Assembly: GCA_008921705.1 (NCBI GenBank)
Contig: VFFE01007601.1
Coordinates: forward strand, 1,826,963-1,890,962
DNA: 64,000 nt
Direction: 5' to 3'
Origin: Burhinus oedicnemus
Taxonomy: Eukaryota; Chordata; Aves; Charadriiformes; Burhinidae
Both the position numbers and the translations under genes were made by a program. Positions 39,701 to 53,299 of this stretch are shown piece after piece. Below the pieces are notes generated by a model. The model did not search any database. It saw nothing but the letters and a program-made list of their open reading frames with translations, and was not told the origin of the DNA. Position 1 is the stretch's first letter. Every line of letters begins with the position of its first letter.

Positions 39701-41226
39701 TACTTGGTATTTTCTTAATACCTTTTACAAGAACAAGGAGGAAATTTATGCAAAAAGGTTATGTGTCATTGATTGCAACTACTGATTCGAGTAATAAGCA
39801 TTAAATCTGGTAGCAAATATTTACAGTATTGGGCTCCGGAATAGAAACTGGTTTTAATATTGCTGCTGTGCACATATTCAAAGTATAATAGTGGTTTGTT
39901 ATGGTGATTTGTTATTGAAAGACTGCCACTTCTCTTGGCAGTGCTACTGTTTTGTTGGATTTATAACACAGGATGCATTTTGTCTTCTCCAGCAAAGTTT
40001 CTTTAGTAAGAAGTCAGTGAGTCAGGTAATCCTTTCAATCTGATTTGATAACGAAGAGGTAAATATTCAGCTTTCATAAGGAGCGGAATGTTTTTATGTA
40101 TGTACACACAGCTGTGTTTTGGGGCATGTTAGAAACAGTAGTCCCTGCTATTTCATAACTGACAATCGTTACATTATCGTTTACAGTAGATTTTGATGTC
40201 CCACTGGTTCCAAGATCTCTAAAAAGCCCAGAGATGTCTCTTCTGTAGCTAGCAGTAGGAAAAGAGGCAATAGGAGACTAACTTGATTCTTCCTATACAC
40301 GTCTTCATTTCTAGACTTCCCTTTGTGGAACACTAATAAACACAAAAATAGAGGGGAGGTTTTAATCCCTTTTAGAGAATAATAGAAGCAATTGCTCTTT
40401 TTTAATATGAAGTTCATTTGCTTCATAACTTTTCTCTCCATCTCCCCAATTTCATTTTTTATTCAGTTGTGCTTTTACCTATTTTGCAAAATTTTTGAGA
40501 GCTGTAGAATGTCAGCTAATTAAGTTTAGCTGGTTTCCTGTGTCCTAATAAACTACAAAAATGCTATTTTCAGTGAGCGAGTGATCCTTACATGCAAAAA
40601 TATATATTATACAGATGTGCCTTATATACATACTGTATACTGTTCACAAAGTGTTTGAGCATCCATCCCAGTGGTGGCTGCTGTAAGATCGGTACAAGTT
40701 TTGTATTTAAGGGACAGTGTAGGCATATTTCTTGTACACAGAGTTGGTAAAAGGACACTGTTTTGTATTTCTGCTTTTTCTTTAAACTACTGTCTTTGAA
40801 AAACAGTGGAAGAAAGAGATGTTTGCTTTTCTTTTCATAAAGCATCAGGAACACAGCGCGTGGCTGTCTCTTCATCCCTTAATGCCCTTACTAATATACA
40901 TAACCTATACACATACGCACATCAATGGGAATTATAGATATCAATATAGCTTCTACCTGCAACCCTTTATTTGTAAAGCTTTTGCTCTTTATCCTGGTTC
41001 ATCTTTGTTGCCTCAATGTCTTATCTTCCCTGGGTTTCATCTTTATGTAAGTGAAAACCAGACAAAACATTTTTAAAGTTCGGCGCTTCGATGTCCTTTT
41101 TGTACGTCAGTTTGTTGTGGGCTAAAACCGAAGTTGATTGACTCAAATGACAGTAGAAATATCTGTGCTTTCTACAGAATGGAGTACATGTGCCTTTTGC
41201 CTTTAATGGGACTCTTTTCTCCCCAG
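36735..41226 (+). other. VTI1A: VTI1A intron between the two visible exons (4,492 bp)
   Basis: This complete intron is bounded by GTAAGT at 36735 and a strong pyrimidine-rich CAG at 41226. It contains no recognisable interspersed repeat, RNA gene or further exon. Open frames inside it (for example 37216-37407 and 38728-38943) are short, lack splice-site context and resemble no family I know. It includes T-rich runs near 38572-38582 and 39018-39029. Confidence 0.9.
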
Positions 41227-41288
41227 CTTAGAGAAACAGATGCAAACCTTGGGAAGAGTTCCAGGATTTTGACGGGAATGTTGCGAAG
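41227..41288 (+). CDS. VTI1A: VTI1A internal exon, C-terminal SNARE motif (62 nt)
   Basis: This is the next coding exon of VTI1A. It follows a pyrimidine-rich acceptor (ctcttttctccccag, ending at 41226) and ends at a GTAAGG donor at 41289-41294. It begins in phase 0 after the upstream exon and encodes 20 codons starting LRETDANLGKSSRIL and ending GMLR, plus two bases (AG) of a split arginine codon. The stretch is the last third of the SNARE helix, just before the membrane-proximal linker. Known VTI1A proteins continue with a short basic linker and one C-terminal transmembrane segment; that final exon is not in the 22.7 kb that follow. The heptad positions carry hydrophobic residues as expected for a coiled coil. 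If the donor is not spliced, the split codon becomes AGG and is followed at once by TAA (41290-41292), so unspliced read-through would end the protein before its anchor. Confidence 0.96.
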
Positions 41289-42213
41289 GTAAGGCCAAGG
41301 TAGGGACACTTCTGCTCTTTCTTTTTTCCTCTCTCCCTCCGTGCCTTTATTTTTAGTTTTAATTGAAACTCAGCATTTTGGTGACTTACCTGACATTTTT
41401 TTACACAGGCTGCTATGTAGAATGCCTTCAAATGAAGGCTGGTCGTGAAGCAGGCGTGGTTAGATAGAAGGCTTTATCACAGCTATGGAAAGAGTTTTCT
41501 GTAGCCTGAGGGATTACCCCTTGCTCATTCATTTCTCATCTTTGTTTCTTTGTATTTGGTTTTTTTTGGTAGTGTGTTCTAACATTAAGCTTTTTGATGA
41601 TCGTTTCCTGTGTTCCTTGTTCTTGAGTGATTTTGGTGTTCTGAGGGTTCTTCACCTTTTAGATTTTATGTGAGAAAGTTTGTAAATGTTTTAGGGCAGC
41701 GTAAATTTACACACAGAGAAAAGGTTAAGAGGATCAATTCTGTCTGAATAGACGGAGCAGACATGTTGTCAGTCCTTGTGGTTTTAGCATGTTTCTGCCA
41801 TGCTTTCAATGTTATGAAAATTGTCCCTGGAATTGAAGAGAGGTGGCACAGAATGGAAAAATTTGCAACATCCTAAAAAATCTATGAGAGGACTGCATGG
41901 AGGGATTTATCCAATGGTTACTAGCCACCTTAAATTTACATCAGTACCTTCCCAGATGGATTTTTTGAATTGGTGGCATCTCTGGGTATGTGTTCTTTCC
42001 CCAACGAAACAGCACCTGAGATTCTCTGTGATGCTCATATTTCTGTATATATTCAGCTTCCTGAAGAAGAAAAACATCCCTCTAATAGGTGGTGCTGGGT
42101 GCTGTGAAAACACAGTTTTAAAGGAGTTTACAGCATCCTCTGAAGTGTTCAGTATGAAATTACCCTTGCCGTGGGCTTTTATGTTGCATATTTGCTTAAT
42201 GCAATTTACTTAT

Positions 42214-42270
42214 TAAAAAAAGAAAAAAGAGAAAGACAAAAAAAAAAGAAAGAAAAAAAAAGAAAAGAAA
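42214..42270 (+). repeat. Purine-rich (A/G) low-complexity tract
   Basis: Nearly pure A and G with patterns such as gaaagaaaa; one strand is almost all purine. Confidence 0.85.
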
Positions 42271-44029
42271 GTTTTAGCAGAGTTGTTGATTTGTCACTTG
42301 GCTTGGAAAATATCAAAACCAGAATTTAATAAGTTGTTCTGTAGTGTAAGCTTTATCTCTTCATAGATCTCCTCAGAAAAATATCTTTGTTAGTTCCTTG
42401 TATACCCAGTTGACAAAGGTTAAAATGACTGAACCTCATGCCTTCATTCCACAGATTTCTTACAATTCCAAGTCCAAACTGTAACATATAAAATTCTCTG
42501 ATTAAGAGTAATATGTAAATGACACAAGCTAAATTCAAAATCCATGGAGAAAGGAAGTGGCAATTGAAAGGGATGGTTCAGTGCCTGTAGACAATCAAAA
42601 TAAACTATAAAAAAAATGAACAAGAGAAAAGACACAACCAAACCCAAGTCTCCCCAGGAAGGGCTCTGCGACATGAGCTGTAACGAATATTCTGCATATG
42701 TCTCCATTTTGTCAAATCTCATTAAAGGGGTTTCTTGCTTTATGTCAATTGAGCTGTCCAAAAATCATTCATCATTTTAGTGTAAAAAAAAAATCATGCA
42801 GTTATTTAAATAATATCATATTAATGTTAAAGTTCAGCTGTCATTTAATAGTATGGCTTAATCAGACATAGCATTTAGGAAAAATAGTTTTTTCGGGCTT
42901 TACTTGGCTTTCAGGTTGGCAGATTCAAATAAGGATTTATGGGTTTCTAAACCAATGTATTCTTTCCATGTTTATGCTTGAGGTACCTCAGCCTTTTTTG
43001 CAGCACCCTGTAGTCTGTTATTTTCAATAAAATAAAGTATCTCCTCATATTGTGTTTGAATACATTTGCAAGTAATTTGGAGAAGCTGAAACAAAAACAT
43101 ATGCTGTAACCTTTGACTTTGTTTTGTGTTTGGGAATCACAGTTAGGAGTCCTAGTTTATAAGTGTTCCATAAGCCAAATGAAAAATACGATCTTTCTGA
43201 AATTTACTTGGGCTCTTCTTTCCAGACAAAAGGATTATGTAGTCGAACACCAAGATGGCATGTTTCTGTGTGTCAGAAAGGCACTGGATTTCCTTTTTCT
43301 TTCACAAAAATGCTGAGCTGAGTCACCCATCTGGATGAAAGGCAGGTTAAGATTTAAGCTCAGTTCAGGTAAATGTGCCAATAGAAATGCCTCAGCATAG
43401 ATGCAACTTGCAGTAGAAGATTCTCAGGATGTTATTTAAAACCACGTAATAGAAAGACCTGTGGTGAATTTAATTTGTTTATGACTATTGGGTAGAAGGA
43501 TCTAGCATTATCCCAGCCTCAGCACCGTCCAAATGTTGTTTAGTCACAAGAATAATCATAAAATACAGACCCCCAAGAAATCAGCATGACTTAGAGAAAT
43601 ACAACTGTAAGAAAAATAATTAGCACAGATTGGCAGTTGTGTCCTAATTTCTGCATACTTCAGTACATACCACACAATGCTTCACTTAATTGCTGGAACC
43701 AATAAAGAAAAACGCTGGAGGACTGTTCTTCGCATCGTTATTATACAGAAAAGGTAATGTTAAACTGAACATTGCTCAACTTAGTTACTGCTCCCACAGT
43801 ATGTATTTGCTGATATGCTTGAAGTCATATGCCAGGCTAACACCCTGTACATAAAATTAATGCCTAACTATTTCTGTTTTTACCATCTGGGAAAGGTAAA
43901 GCAGCATCTCTTCTGAATCTGGCCAAATATATTAAGAGATTAGGTATTTAGATAGCTAGAGGGCTAAATTACTCCCTTTGTATGACCAAAATTCTCTGGC
44001 CATGTATTTGTGCATAAAATGTTCTGGAG

Positions 44030-44150
44030 ATGAGGAATAAAAGCAGACACAGGTTTTTTAGGTGCCATAGCTCACTGAGGAAATCAGTGGCAGAATAGGG
44101 ACAGGTCTTCCTATCCCAGTTTGCTGCTCTAGCAACTTAAAGTAGCCAGC
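44030..44150 (-). mobile_element. MIR-like CORE-SINE remnant, minus strand
   Basis: 'aaatcagtggcagaataggg' and 'acaggtcttcctatcccagt' followed by 'tgctgctctagcaac' match a reversed MIR tRNA-like head. Confidence 0.5.
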
Positions 44151-45084
44151 CTTATCTACTGGGATTTGTTGTCTCCCAGTATTTTGGGTATTTGGGTAAG
44201 GAAACTTTTGTAATAATTTTTTTTAAATATTCTTGATTTGAAATGACCTATACATTCATAATACTCTTTTTTTTCTGTAAAAAAACCTACTGAGATTCCG
44301 CTAAATTAGTATATTCCACTTAATGGCATGGCATTGCATTGCTAGGATAATATTGGCATGTTGATAATGTCAAAACATTCATCATTTACTTTTACATGTA
44401 TCTATAGCTCTGGACATCCTGAAATTTTATGACTCCTCTTTAAAACGGTGAGATTTTAACAAGCTCAGTGTCGTTTCAGTTACAGAATTTTCAAATAATA
44501 GGTTTTAACATAAGGAAATGACATCTTCTGCAGTCATTTGCAGTATTGCCATCTCAGACATCTATCCCTTGGCCTCTACCCCAATGTGAATTGGGGAGCG
44601 CACAGTGTGTTAGAAAGAAGCAGAAAAGAATATGTTCTGAAAGATCTTCAGTCTTTTCCCCATATCCTAAGCCAATAGCCTAGAAAAGCTTTTAAGAAAA
44701 GAATTTGGACAGTCTCCAAGCCGCACATGGCCCAGTGGGAAACAAACCAACCAAAAAGTAACCAGATCAAAATTTCAGTAGATTTGAATCTTATCCATTT
44801 GGCTGATAAATTCTATCTACCCCCTTCCAAATTGCAGAAAAATATTTTAGAAAAATAGCTACTACCCTCCAGAACAAGCTTTTATTCTGTCTGGTTCACC
44901 AGGAAATTTTTATGCCAAAAGTTCTCTTTTAATCTTCATATTTCAGTCTTCCGAGTTGTTATCAATGATGCTTTGAGAAGCTCGTGAACACATCTGCTCT
45001 TATAAAAGACACTGTTAAATTTTGATTTCCAGTAGGACAAACACACTAGCTCCAGCTGGTGGAAATGAAGCAGTAAGAGTTCAG

Positions 45085-45185
45085 CTCTCAGGTGCTAAGT
45101 TATATGACTTGCCAACAGCTGCATGACCGATGTGACTACAATCAGAAACAGGGAATTGACTCCCCCTCTGTGCTAGTTGTAGTCA
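45085..45185 (-). mobile_element. MIR-like CORE-SINE remnant, minus strand
   Basis: 'taagttatatgacttgccaa' and 'cagaaacagggaattgactc' are in the order of reversed MIR CORE and tRNA-like segments. It lies about 130 bp upstream of the minus-strand CR1 fragment. Confidence 0.4.
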
Positions 45186-45310
45186 AGCTTGCTCACTCTT
45201 TTTTTCAGGAAAGTTCTGGTAGTCCTGCTTCCTGCAGTACTTCTAATCAAACTTCCGTGTACTTTTGAACTCCAGGATAGTCCAGACCTTACAGTTATTT
45301 GTCAATGTAA

Positions 45311-45566
45311 CATAGAATCATAGGAGAATTTAGATTGGAAGGGACCTCTAGAGGTCATCTGGTCCAACCTCCTGCTCAGAGCAAGTCTAATCAGATCAGG
45401 TTGCTCAGAGACTTCTCCAGTCAAGTTTTGAACGCATCCAAGGTTGGGGATACCAACACCTCTCTAAGCAATCTGTGCCAGTAGCTGTTGAAATAAACAG
45501 TTTTTCCCGGTATCTAATTGAAATTTCCCAGCATCCAACTTGTCTCCATTGCCTCTGGTCCTAAGC
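45311..45566 (-). mobile_element. CR1 LINE fragment, minus strand
   Basis: A CR1 3' end in reverse orientation. It starts with 'catagaatcatagg', the complement of the CR1 3' tail, followed by 'ttggaagggacctctagagg' and 'tcatctggtccaacctcctg'. It continues through degraded segments equivalent to 'cacctctctgggcaacctgttccag' up to 'ccattgcctctggtcct'. It is more diverged than the copy at 26486 and has no open frame of note. Confidence 0.9.
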
Positions 45567-48500
45567 AGAAGTGATTTAAAACATAAGCAGTTTAGAAGTG
45601 GCCTTCAGAGTTTCAGCCTGGATTGCAGTTGTTCCTGGCAGTTCTTAAACAGCATCAGCAGTTCTGAAGAGGTCTCTGTGGTTATTAGGCTGAGATGACA
45701 TTCAGCGTAGAGCAATTCTTTAAACAGGGTGGGGGGTGCTCTGCCTCCACCCATTGACCTGGTTGTGTGGCCATTCAGCAGTGGATGCACAAGAATTTTT
45801 TGTATTTGCTTTCTCACACTCCTAGAGATGTGAAAAGTTAATTACGTCTGTTCTGCCTTCTCTCTTGAGTATGAAGCCCACATTTTCATATGCAGAAAAA
45901 TAGCAGCAGAGACAGTCATGTCCCTGCTGAGGCAAACCAAAGCAAACAGTGAGTGTTATCGCTGTCCTTTTCCCCCATTTCCCTACCGATCTCTGTTTCC
46001 ATCCCCAAAGCCCATAACAAAAAAGATTTTCTTCTGAGCTAAAGCCTATCTCATCGTCGGTCATACTAAGCCACGACTGTTGAGTCTCTGCAGTTTTCTG
46101 GAGGAGGGTCTTCGCTCGTATTGCAGATACTGAGTGAAGTTTAAGATACAGTTAGATTTGCCTTGTTTTCATGTCATAGAGGAATTCCTCTTTCCAGCAG
46201 AAACTTTGCATATTTGGTCTCAAGTCAAAAGAAATTGTTTCAGCAACTTTTTGGTACATATATTCCTATTTTTACTTCAAGATGTATTTCTACACTGAAA
46301 AATGATTGAATTGACAAATCCTTTAGCAGCATGTATGCTCCATGTTGAATATTTACAGCTGCAGCTGTTTCCTTCAGTAATTTAGAACTTGATTCAGGAA
46401 CATATTTAAGCATATGGTTAACTTAAACCAGAGAAGCAATTCCCTTAGCTTGGGGGAGACTGAATAAGGGGGGGAGCGAGTGGCAGAATAATTCCGGGTC
46501 ATCTCTTGGGGCAACATTGCGTTTATTGTGCTCCTTGCTGAACGCCGATTACAGAGCAAACCCAGTCCTTAATATTTCTGTTGTTAAATGGAAACCATAG
46601 AATGCACATAGGGTGTTTTAGTGCTTGTTACTGTCAGTGTAAGAACTTCTTTTTTTTTCAATTTCCTGACATTTAAGCATTTAATGTAGTTACTTGATTC
46701 TTATATTATTGTACCTATTTGTGTTTTAAAATGCAAGTAATCTTTACCAATTTTGAAGAGTTGAATCTTTTCAGAAGGAACCTGATAAGCTTTGTGGTGC
46801 TGTTAATCACAAGATAGTCTTTGGATAAGGAACATACGGCTTGTTATTCTGGAGTAAGCCTTGGCATTAATTAGTACCTGGTTGTTCCTCACTTTGCCTT
46901 TAAAAAGAAACCTTGTTTCGTTGTTGAATTGATGGACAAAACATGTGGAAAAATAAATGTAGTGTCAGCAAAATTCCCAAGGGTAAGCATTCTTCATCAT
47001 TAGGAGTCCAACCAAAAAACAGGAAATGTACCTCTAGGTCTGAACAGCAAGAATTTTAAAATACTATGGGACACTGTGGGTTCCCTGTTCTAATTTAGGA
47101 ATGATGTAATCTGATGTATGTAAGATGCATTTCTTATTTTTAATAATCAATTGAGAGCCATTTTATAAACCCTGCTCATCTTTCTTGGACAGTGTTCTGT
47201 GTGTTGTTTCCAAAATGCTTTTGAAAAATTTTACTCTGCTTTCATTCAGTGTTAGAAATACTTTTCGGTTCATGCATCATAGAAAGTGCAGAAGTCTTTT
47301 GAGCTGCTGTATAACCTCCGTAGCTACAGCAAGCAGTGTACATGAAGAATTCCAAGCCGTATACTGAAGGTACTGTGAAAGCCTCACAGAATGGGACCAG
47401 TTTCAACATTGCAAGCATGTAGCTGTGATTAGTTTAATGCCACCTTAGCCTTTGCAAAACTCAGCTCCAACAGCCTAATTGATACAGAGTTAATTTTACT
47501 TCAAACCTGGAAAAAAAAAAGGAGCATCATGATTGATTTTTACATTTTAATAGCTTAAGTGCATAGGATAAAATAGGTCAGTGTTTTAATCTCCTTGCAC
47601 CTAGGCAAAGTCTTAGAAGGATATGTCCTTCATTCATTGAGACAGAAGCATTTATATCGTAGCATTGTTTTATTTTTCAGATTGTTGGAAAGCTTTATCC
47701 GTGTGTCAAGTTGCCTATACTATGTCCGTTATGAGCAGGGCTCTCGGCATTCTTCAGACAACATTTCTAATTCTCTTTTTTCATTCCTTTTTAAGTGTAC
47801 AATGGCCTTTGTTCTGTCCTCTCCATTCCCTCTTTTCTATCATCTGGAATTACTAGCTCATTTGCCCCCCTTCCATCTACTTGTGTCCAGCTGAACAGCT
47901 GGAAAGAACATTATCTAAAGCACAGTTGTGTTTCTGCAGGAAAGCAGGGTCCCAATGGATAATTATCCAAGCTAGTCCTAGGCTGCGTATACCAAGAATG
48001 TACAGCATCGTAATAGGTTAAATATCATGTAACCCTTTGTGATTGTTCTCTTTATTGAGATATGTTGACTACCATTAAGCAGCTAGAGCCTAAAAAGGTT
48101 CACAGTGTCGTGGGTGAAACAAAAGGCGTTTCATAGTCAGCGTCGTCATGTCTGAACCACAATAGATGTCCTATGACATGCTTTCATGAGAAGGCATGTC
48201 TTATATCAGCATAATCAGCGCAGTGCTTTCTTGCGGTAGTTACAAGTAGTTTCCAGTTGGATGAGTTCTTTCTGACATGATACTCAGGAATAGTGAAGTT
48301 AGTGAAAATATTTTGAATGTGGCGAGATTGTTTATGTGAAGCAAGGTAAAGTAGGGAACCTGTTAGGAAAAGCTGACATTGGTAATTGCTGAAATAATTG
48401 GAGACAACTCTTCAGAAATCAATGAAGTCAAACTCCTTAAGGCCAGTAGTAAATTAAGGATCATGTTATTCTTGACACCACTCACAATATAACTGTCACA

Positions 48501-48649
48501 GAACAATATATACCAAATTTTACATGTTCCGTTTACTACAAAGTGTTTAAGCCATAAATTCCTAAATGGAGTGTTTTCTGATCACAGATCTGTATAATAT
48601 CTTGCTACGTGGGTCATTTCATTTTAATCCACAAATTTGCTGAAGGAGA
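45567..48649. other. Intron stretch with no gene recognised
   Basis: No repeat or exon recognised. Two overlapping + frames at 47595-47894 lie behind a T-rich, CAG-ended segment (about 47668-47680), but the product resembles nothing I know. Confidence 0.6.
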
Positions 48650-48850
48650 AATAGAATCATCTTGGAAGTGATCACAGAGAAGTTCGTCCCTTTGTGTTAA
48701 GGCAGGATTGACTGTCCCTGTTTCAATCCTGGCAGATATTCATCTGGCCTGATGAACATTCCCCATCTCTTCAATCAAACTGTTCCAAGTTTCCCCTAAT
48801 GTTTAGCCCAAAACTTTCTTCCTGAGTAGACAGAGAGCTTTTATGTGCTG
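48650..48850 (-). mobile_element. Diverged CR1/L3-like remnant, minus strand
   Basis: The stretch has the order of segments expected for the complement of a CR1/L3-type ORF2 3' region: a 'cctgatgaacattccccatctc' segment, then 'aactgttccaagtttcccctaatgt', then 'ttagcccaaaactttcttcctg'. The match is by pattern only and the boundaries are approximate. It could be another old LINE lineage such as L2. Confidence 0.45.
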
Positions 48851-51800
48851 GTGCATTTGAGGAGATTTCTGTGCTCTGTCACGGCCCATGACTTCTGCTG
48901 TGGAAAGAAATTTCTGCTGAACTATTCAAGAATTAGAGAACATAAATAATAGTGTACAGAATTAAATTATAGTTTCCAGTTTTCATCAAGCCAAGCTTTT
49001 TGATGGGGTTCGGGAATGTAAAAATGGAAGACTTGGATAATGTTCTAATAGGCAAATCCTGGAAGCGCAGCCGCTCCAAACAGTAGCTTTGTGCGTAGGT
49101 ATCACTGAGCTTTGCAGCTAGAGACACCAATATTAAATCATTCTCATGAGGTTGCATATCTGGACTAAAACTAGACTGTATGCTCAGCTGAATAATAGTA
49201 ACTCAAAAAAGATCAACAGCATAAAGAGATTTAACTTTTTTCGTGGCATTTCTAAATTTTTAAGAAAGAGGCAGTAACATTGTCAAAAAATGATCAGAAT
49301 TTTTAAATTATTTCTCCCACCCTTGCCCATAGAAACACCAGCATTTTGGACAGATTTAGTATTTGGAAACAAATGGTGGAAATGGGAATTGTTTTGCCTA
49401 GTCTTCTGTCATGTCTCTGCGGGAGCTCTGTTAATGTTTATCAGGTAAAGAAGCTCTTTTGTGCATTCTGTGTATGATTTCTGGTAGCACTTGGTACTTT
49501 TCTTGCCACACTTGATTGAAATTGTCAGCTTTTAATAAAAGCAAAATCAATTCAGCTTTCCAGCACGATTCTGATCACACACCAAGGAATTTATCTTTAA
49601 GAAAACAATGAAATTTAAAACTGCTGTGATATCAGAGTCTTGTCCTTGTTAGCTACGTTTAGATTAGATTGTTGTCAATCTAGCTCATAGTAGCAGGTCA
49701 GAGTTTTGGCTGTGCTCAAGAAACATAAGAGATTAAGTGACCGGCAACTGTAACAAAGAAAAACTCGGGATTTGCTGAATACAATTTTTGTTCAAATCAG
49801 TCACTCAAGTTCTGCCACAAAATCCAGGACCTGAACTTGCAAGTCACGCTCAGGTGAGTAGTTTGCTTGTCCATAGCCCTAATACTGAATGAAGATCTCT
49901 TTCAGTTTGAGCAAAGCTTGTTGTGGGGGGGAAGGTGTTGTTTGTTGTTATTGTAGTTTTAAAAAGAAGGCTATAAATGATGACTGTGAGAAATCAACAG
50001 CTAAGGAAAGCCAGGACCAAAAAAGAGAATTTATATCCTTGTGTAGCATGTAATTATGTTGTATTGGACCTTTAAAACTCTGCAGAAGAAATGTTCGCAC
50101 ATCGCTAACCTGCTGAGCATCTGTCTGAAGAATAACAAAGTCATGAATGAGAAAGTGTGGTCTTACAGTGAGAGATTGTTTAGTCTACTTGGTGATAGGA
50201 AGGATGAAAATTTGCTAATTTTGGCTGGCTCTTTAACTAATATGGAAGATTTGAACCTAATCAAGAAGGCAAAGAAAAGTCAGTGTGGAAATTGAGCAAA
50301 ATGGGAAAGACAGAGGAAAACAATTTTACCGTAAACACTGAGATTTATGTTGTCTACAACATTTGTGTAGCTCTGAAGAAATTAATTGAAAATCACTGAA
50401 ATTGTTTCAGAAATATCTAGAATAATACAAACAAGGGAGAGAGTCTTGCAACCTGCTTGCTTCAAACTGATAAATTTTCAGTTGCTAATGCTCCTTCAGT
50501 CTTAGTATTAGGATTGTAACTCAGATTTTAAAATCATATTCTAAAATCAGTTTATTAATCAGGGTTTTTTGAAGACTTGAAAAATTAGTCAATGAATTTG
50601 AATAGTCAGGAGCTGCAATTTGTTAGAATTGTAAGTGGTATTATTGCTCTCCCGTTTAAAAACGTAACAGAAGAGTTTTTCAGACCTATATGCCTTCTGC
50701 AAATACTACCGTTTTTCCATGAGTGTTAACATGGCTTAGCTTGCAGGATCTCACTATGTAGCATTTGTTACCTAAGAGCTTTTGTTTAGTTTGGACTTTG
50801 CTATATTAACTAAGCTGTAACCCAGAAGGTTTTTGTAACATTTGCAAGTTAGAGCAAAGTCTTCATCTTGTCTTATTTAGATCTGCTGATAGTTTAAGAT
50901 TGCAACACTAACGGATAATTTTTCTTCTTGAATAAAAATTGCATCCTAAAATTATTTTTGCATCCGCTCCCTGCCTTCCTCCTGATACAAGTGCTTTTTT
51001 TTTTTTTGCTTGCACAAGCAGTTGGATGTTTCTGTACTTTTCTTATCGTGGCTGCAAATGATGCATTTAAGTAGGGAATTGTTTGAGAAACATGGTTCTA
51101 AGTATGCCCAGTCTTGCCTGGATGTTGGGAAGCATATGGTCTACTTTATCCTTGCTGAGAAACTTCCTTGCTGCTTTCTGTCACCGCTATATTTTCCCAA
51201 ACACAGTTTTCAGTGTGAATGGCACACACGTGTTGATTGTGAAGGTAGCATTCTTTCAGTACAGCCTTAAGCTAATTACTCTTAGTGGCAGTGGGGCTTT
51301 GTACCTCATTTGGGAACAGCTATTTATACTACTACACCAGTACAAAGCAATGTTTCACATTACCAGTTTACCAGACTATTACACCATTGTGTTTTAATCC
51401 ACTGTAGGTGGATGGAGAATATAAGCCATCTGTTTTATTTAATGATATAATCAGTCAACAATATATGCACTTTACACATTTGGTCATTAAAGATGCCCAT
51501 ATTGTTGGACCCTGTATTTACGTTGTAAATTGGTGTATTCACACATCAGCTCGTTCTGGTTTAAAAGGCTTGCTGTGTTCATAAGATGGTACAAAGCAAG
51601 CTCAGTAACTGCTCGAACCCAGCGCAGGTGGTCGAGCTAGTTGCCACACAGATCAAAAGTCAAACAACTGTGAATCTTCCTTTGAAATGGCATTTAGAGA
51701 GACAAGGCTGGTCTTATCTTCACACACAAGAAAGAGTTATAGATATACATCATGAAGTTATGAGAACAAAAGGGGGTTTCATAATCACTCGGCATCAGAG

Positions 51801-53122
51801 AATCCAGTACTGCAGACTTTTGTGAAGACATCTTTGGAATATAAAGACCGTCTTATTTTCCTGGACAAAATTTAGAGGGGAGAATCTGAATTATTAAATA
51901 TGAGAAAGTGCTGTGATTTCAAACCTTTGGAGACAAGAAGTGGCCTGCTCTCACAGTCGATTCAATTTTATTTTATTCTCAGCAGTACTTAAGCAGAATA
52001 AAACAAACAGCAACAGCAAAACCCAATCTTGTTCAAGGGATAGAGGTGAATGGGTGTATTTGTGCTAGAAACAAAGGAAATTGTTCAATATTTCAATTTC
52101 CCCAAAGCATCCTTAGTGAGCGCCAAAAAATAGCCACCAAAATACATTAAAAATTCATTGATAAGTAAAATCTTCTTTGCTAGCACATTTTTAAAGAGGT
52201 GGAAGATCCTACAATGCCATATTAAAACAGTAATGTTCATTTTAGTGTTTTACTTCATAGCTTGTGCTTGAGAACCCTAGAATTTAAGGTATTTATTGGA
52301 GGACTCGGTCTCATTTCTCGTTGTGTTTTATGAGGAAATATAATTGGCTTTATCACGAGGTGAAGGCCTGACTGGTATTGCCAGGAGACAGCGAAGGGAA
52401 AGGACTTGTGGAAGGGGTATGGCTAAGAGTGCGTTTGCGGGTCGGCAGGGCTGAGCGTGACAGCACACAGCTGCTCAACAGCAGTGAGTCCGCTAAGAAA
52501 GGCGGAGCTCTGTGAACGCCAGTTCTTTAGCTCAGTTTGAGGTCATCTTTTAAAGCAGCAGAGTGTCCGTCAGGGTGAGATCTTAGTCATTTCTTGTTGT
52601 ACGTGCTTGTGTAAAAAGCTGGCAGCGAAATGTTAATACATGGGAGATTTTCATTTTGGTTTCTGTTCCTACATAATGCAGCTATGCTCAGAGGCATATA
52701 TATGAATATATACTCGGCAACAAAGTCTGTGCGCTAAAATGAAGAGCATTCACTTTCCATTTTGTGTTACAAACATGAGGACATAGTTTTTAAGCCTTTA
52801 AATCAATTTCAAAGGCAAGCTAATTATATTATTCTTTTTTTTTTTAATCTTGGGGTGGAAGGAAAGCAGATTTTTTTACCAGGGTTTTTTTATGCTGGCA
52901 CGAATTCTAGAGATAAAGTATTTTTCAAGTGTATGAGCGAAGAGAAGAAAACATCTCATTTTATGAGCCATTATATATGCTTTCAAATATACAATATTTT
53001 CATGGTTAAAATATTTAAAATAAAAAGTCTCAGCTATAACTGTCCCTTTTATAGTCTTTTCATATCTGTATTTCATGTAAGTTGAATATTAAGCATTGGC
53101 ATGTTTCCATATGCTTCATGAT
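48851..53122. other. Intron stretch with no gene recognised
   Basis: AT-rich with a T14 run near 50995-51008. No element was identified, and the frames at 50056-50295 and 51586-51825 have no known relatives that I recognise. Confidence 0.6.
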
Positions 53123-53212
53123 TTTAATAAATCATCAGTAATTCAAAGATGACCATTAAAATATGACCAACCAAGTGCACCAGCACAAGAGATGTTCTAC
53201 AAAGAATACTCT
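53123..53212 (+). repeat. Left arm of 90-bp inverted repeat
   Basis: The reverse complement of this segment matches 54566-54655 at 88 of 90 positions with no gaps. The arm runs from 'tttaataaatc' at its outer end to 'aaagaatactct' at its inner end. The only differences are C here versus the T-equivalent there, at two positions (one in 'ctacaaag', one in 'atcatcag'). Identity stops abruptly on both sides, and I see no target-site duplication flanking the outer ends. Confidence 0.95.
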
Positions 53213-53299
53213 CCATATGCCTTCTGATTTTGAGACATTGTGTAAGTACCTTATTTCTAATCTTAGAAAGGTGTTGAGATCCAGGAAAAACAATCAGAA

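Noticed and set aside
41821..42216. 131-codon frame shortly after the second VTI1A exon, considered as an alternative last exon
   Set aside because: It has no hydrophobic anchor like that of VTI1A, no convincing acceptor joining in the correct phase, and ends in an A/G-rich tract.
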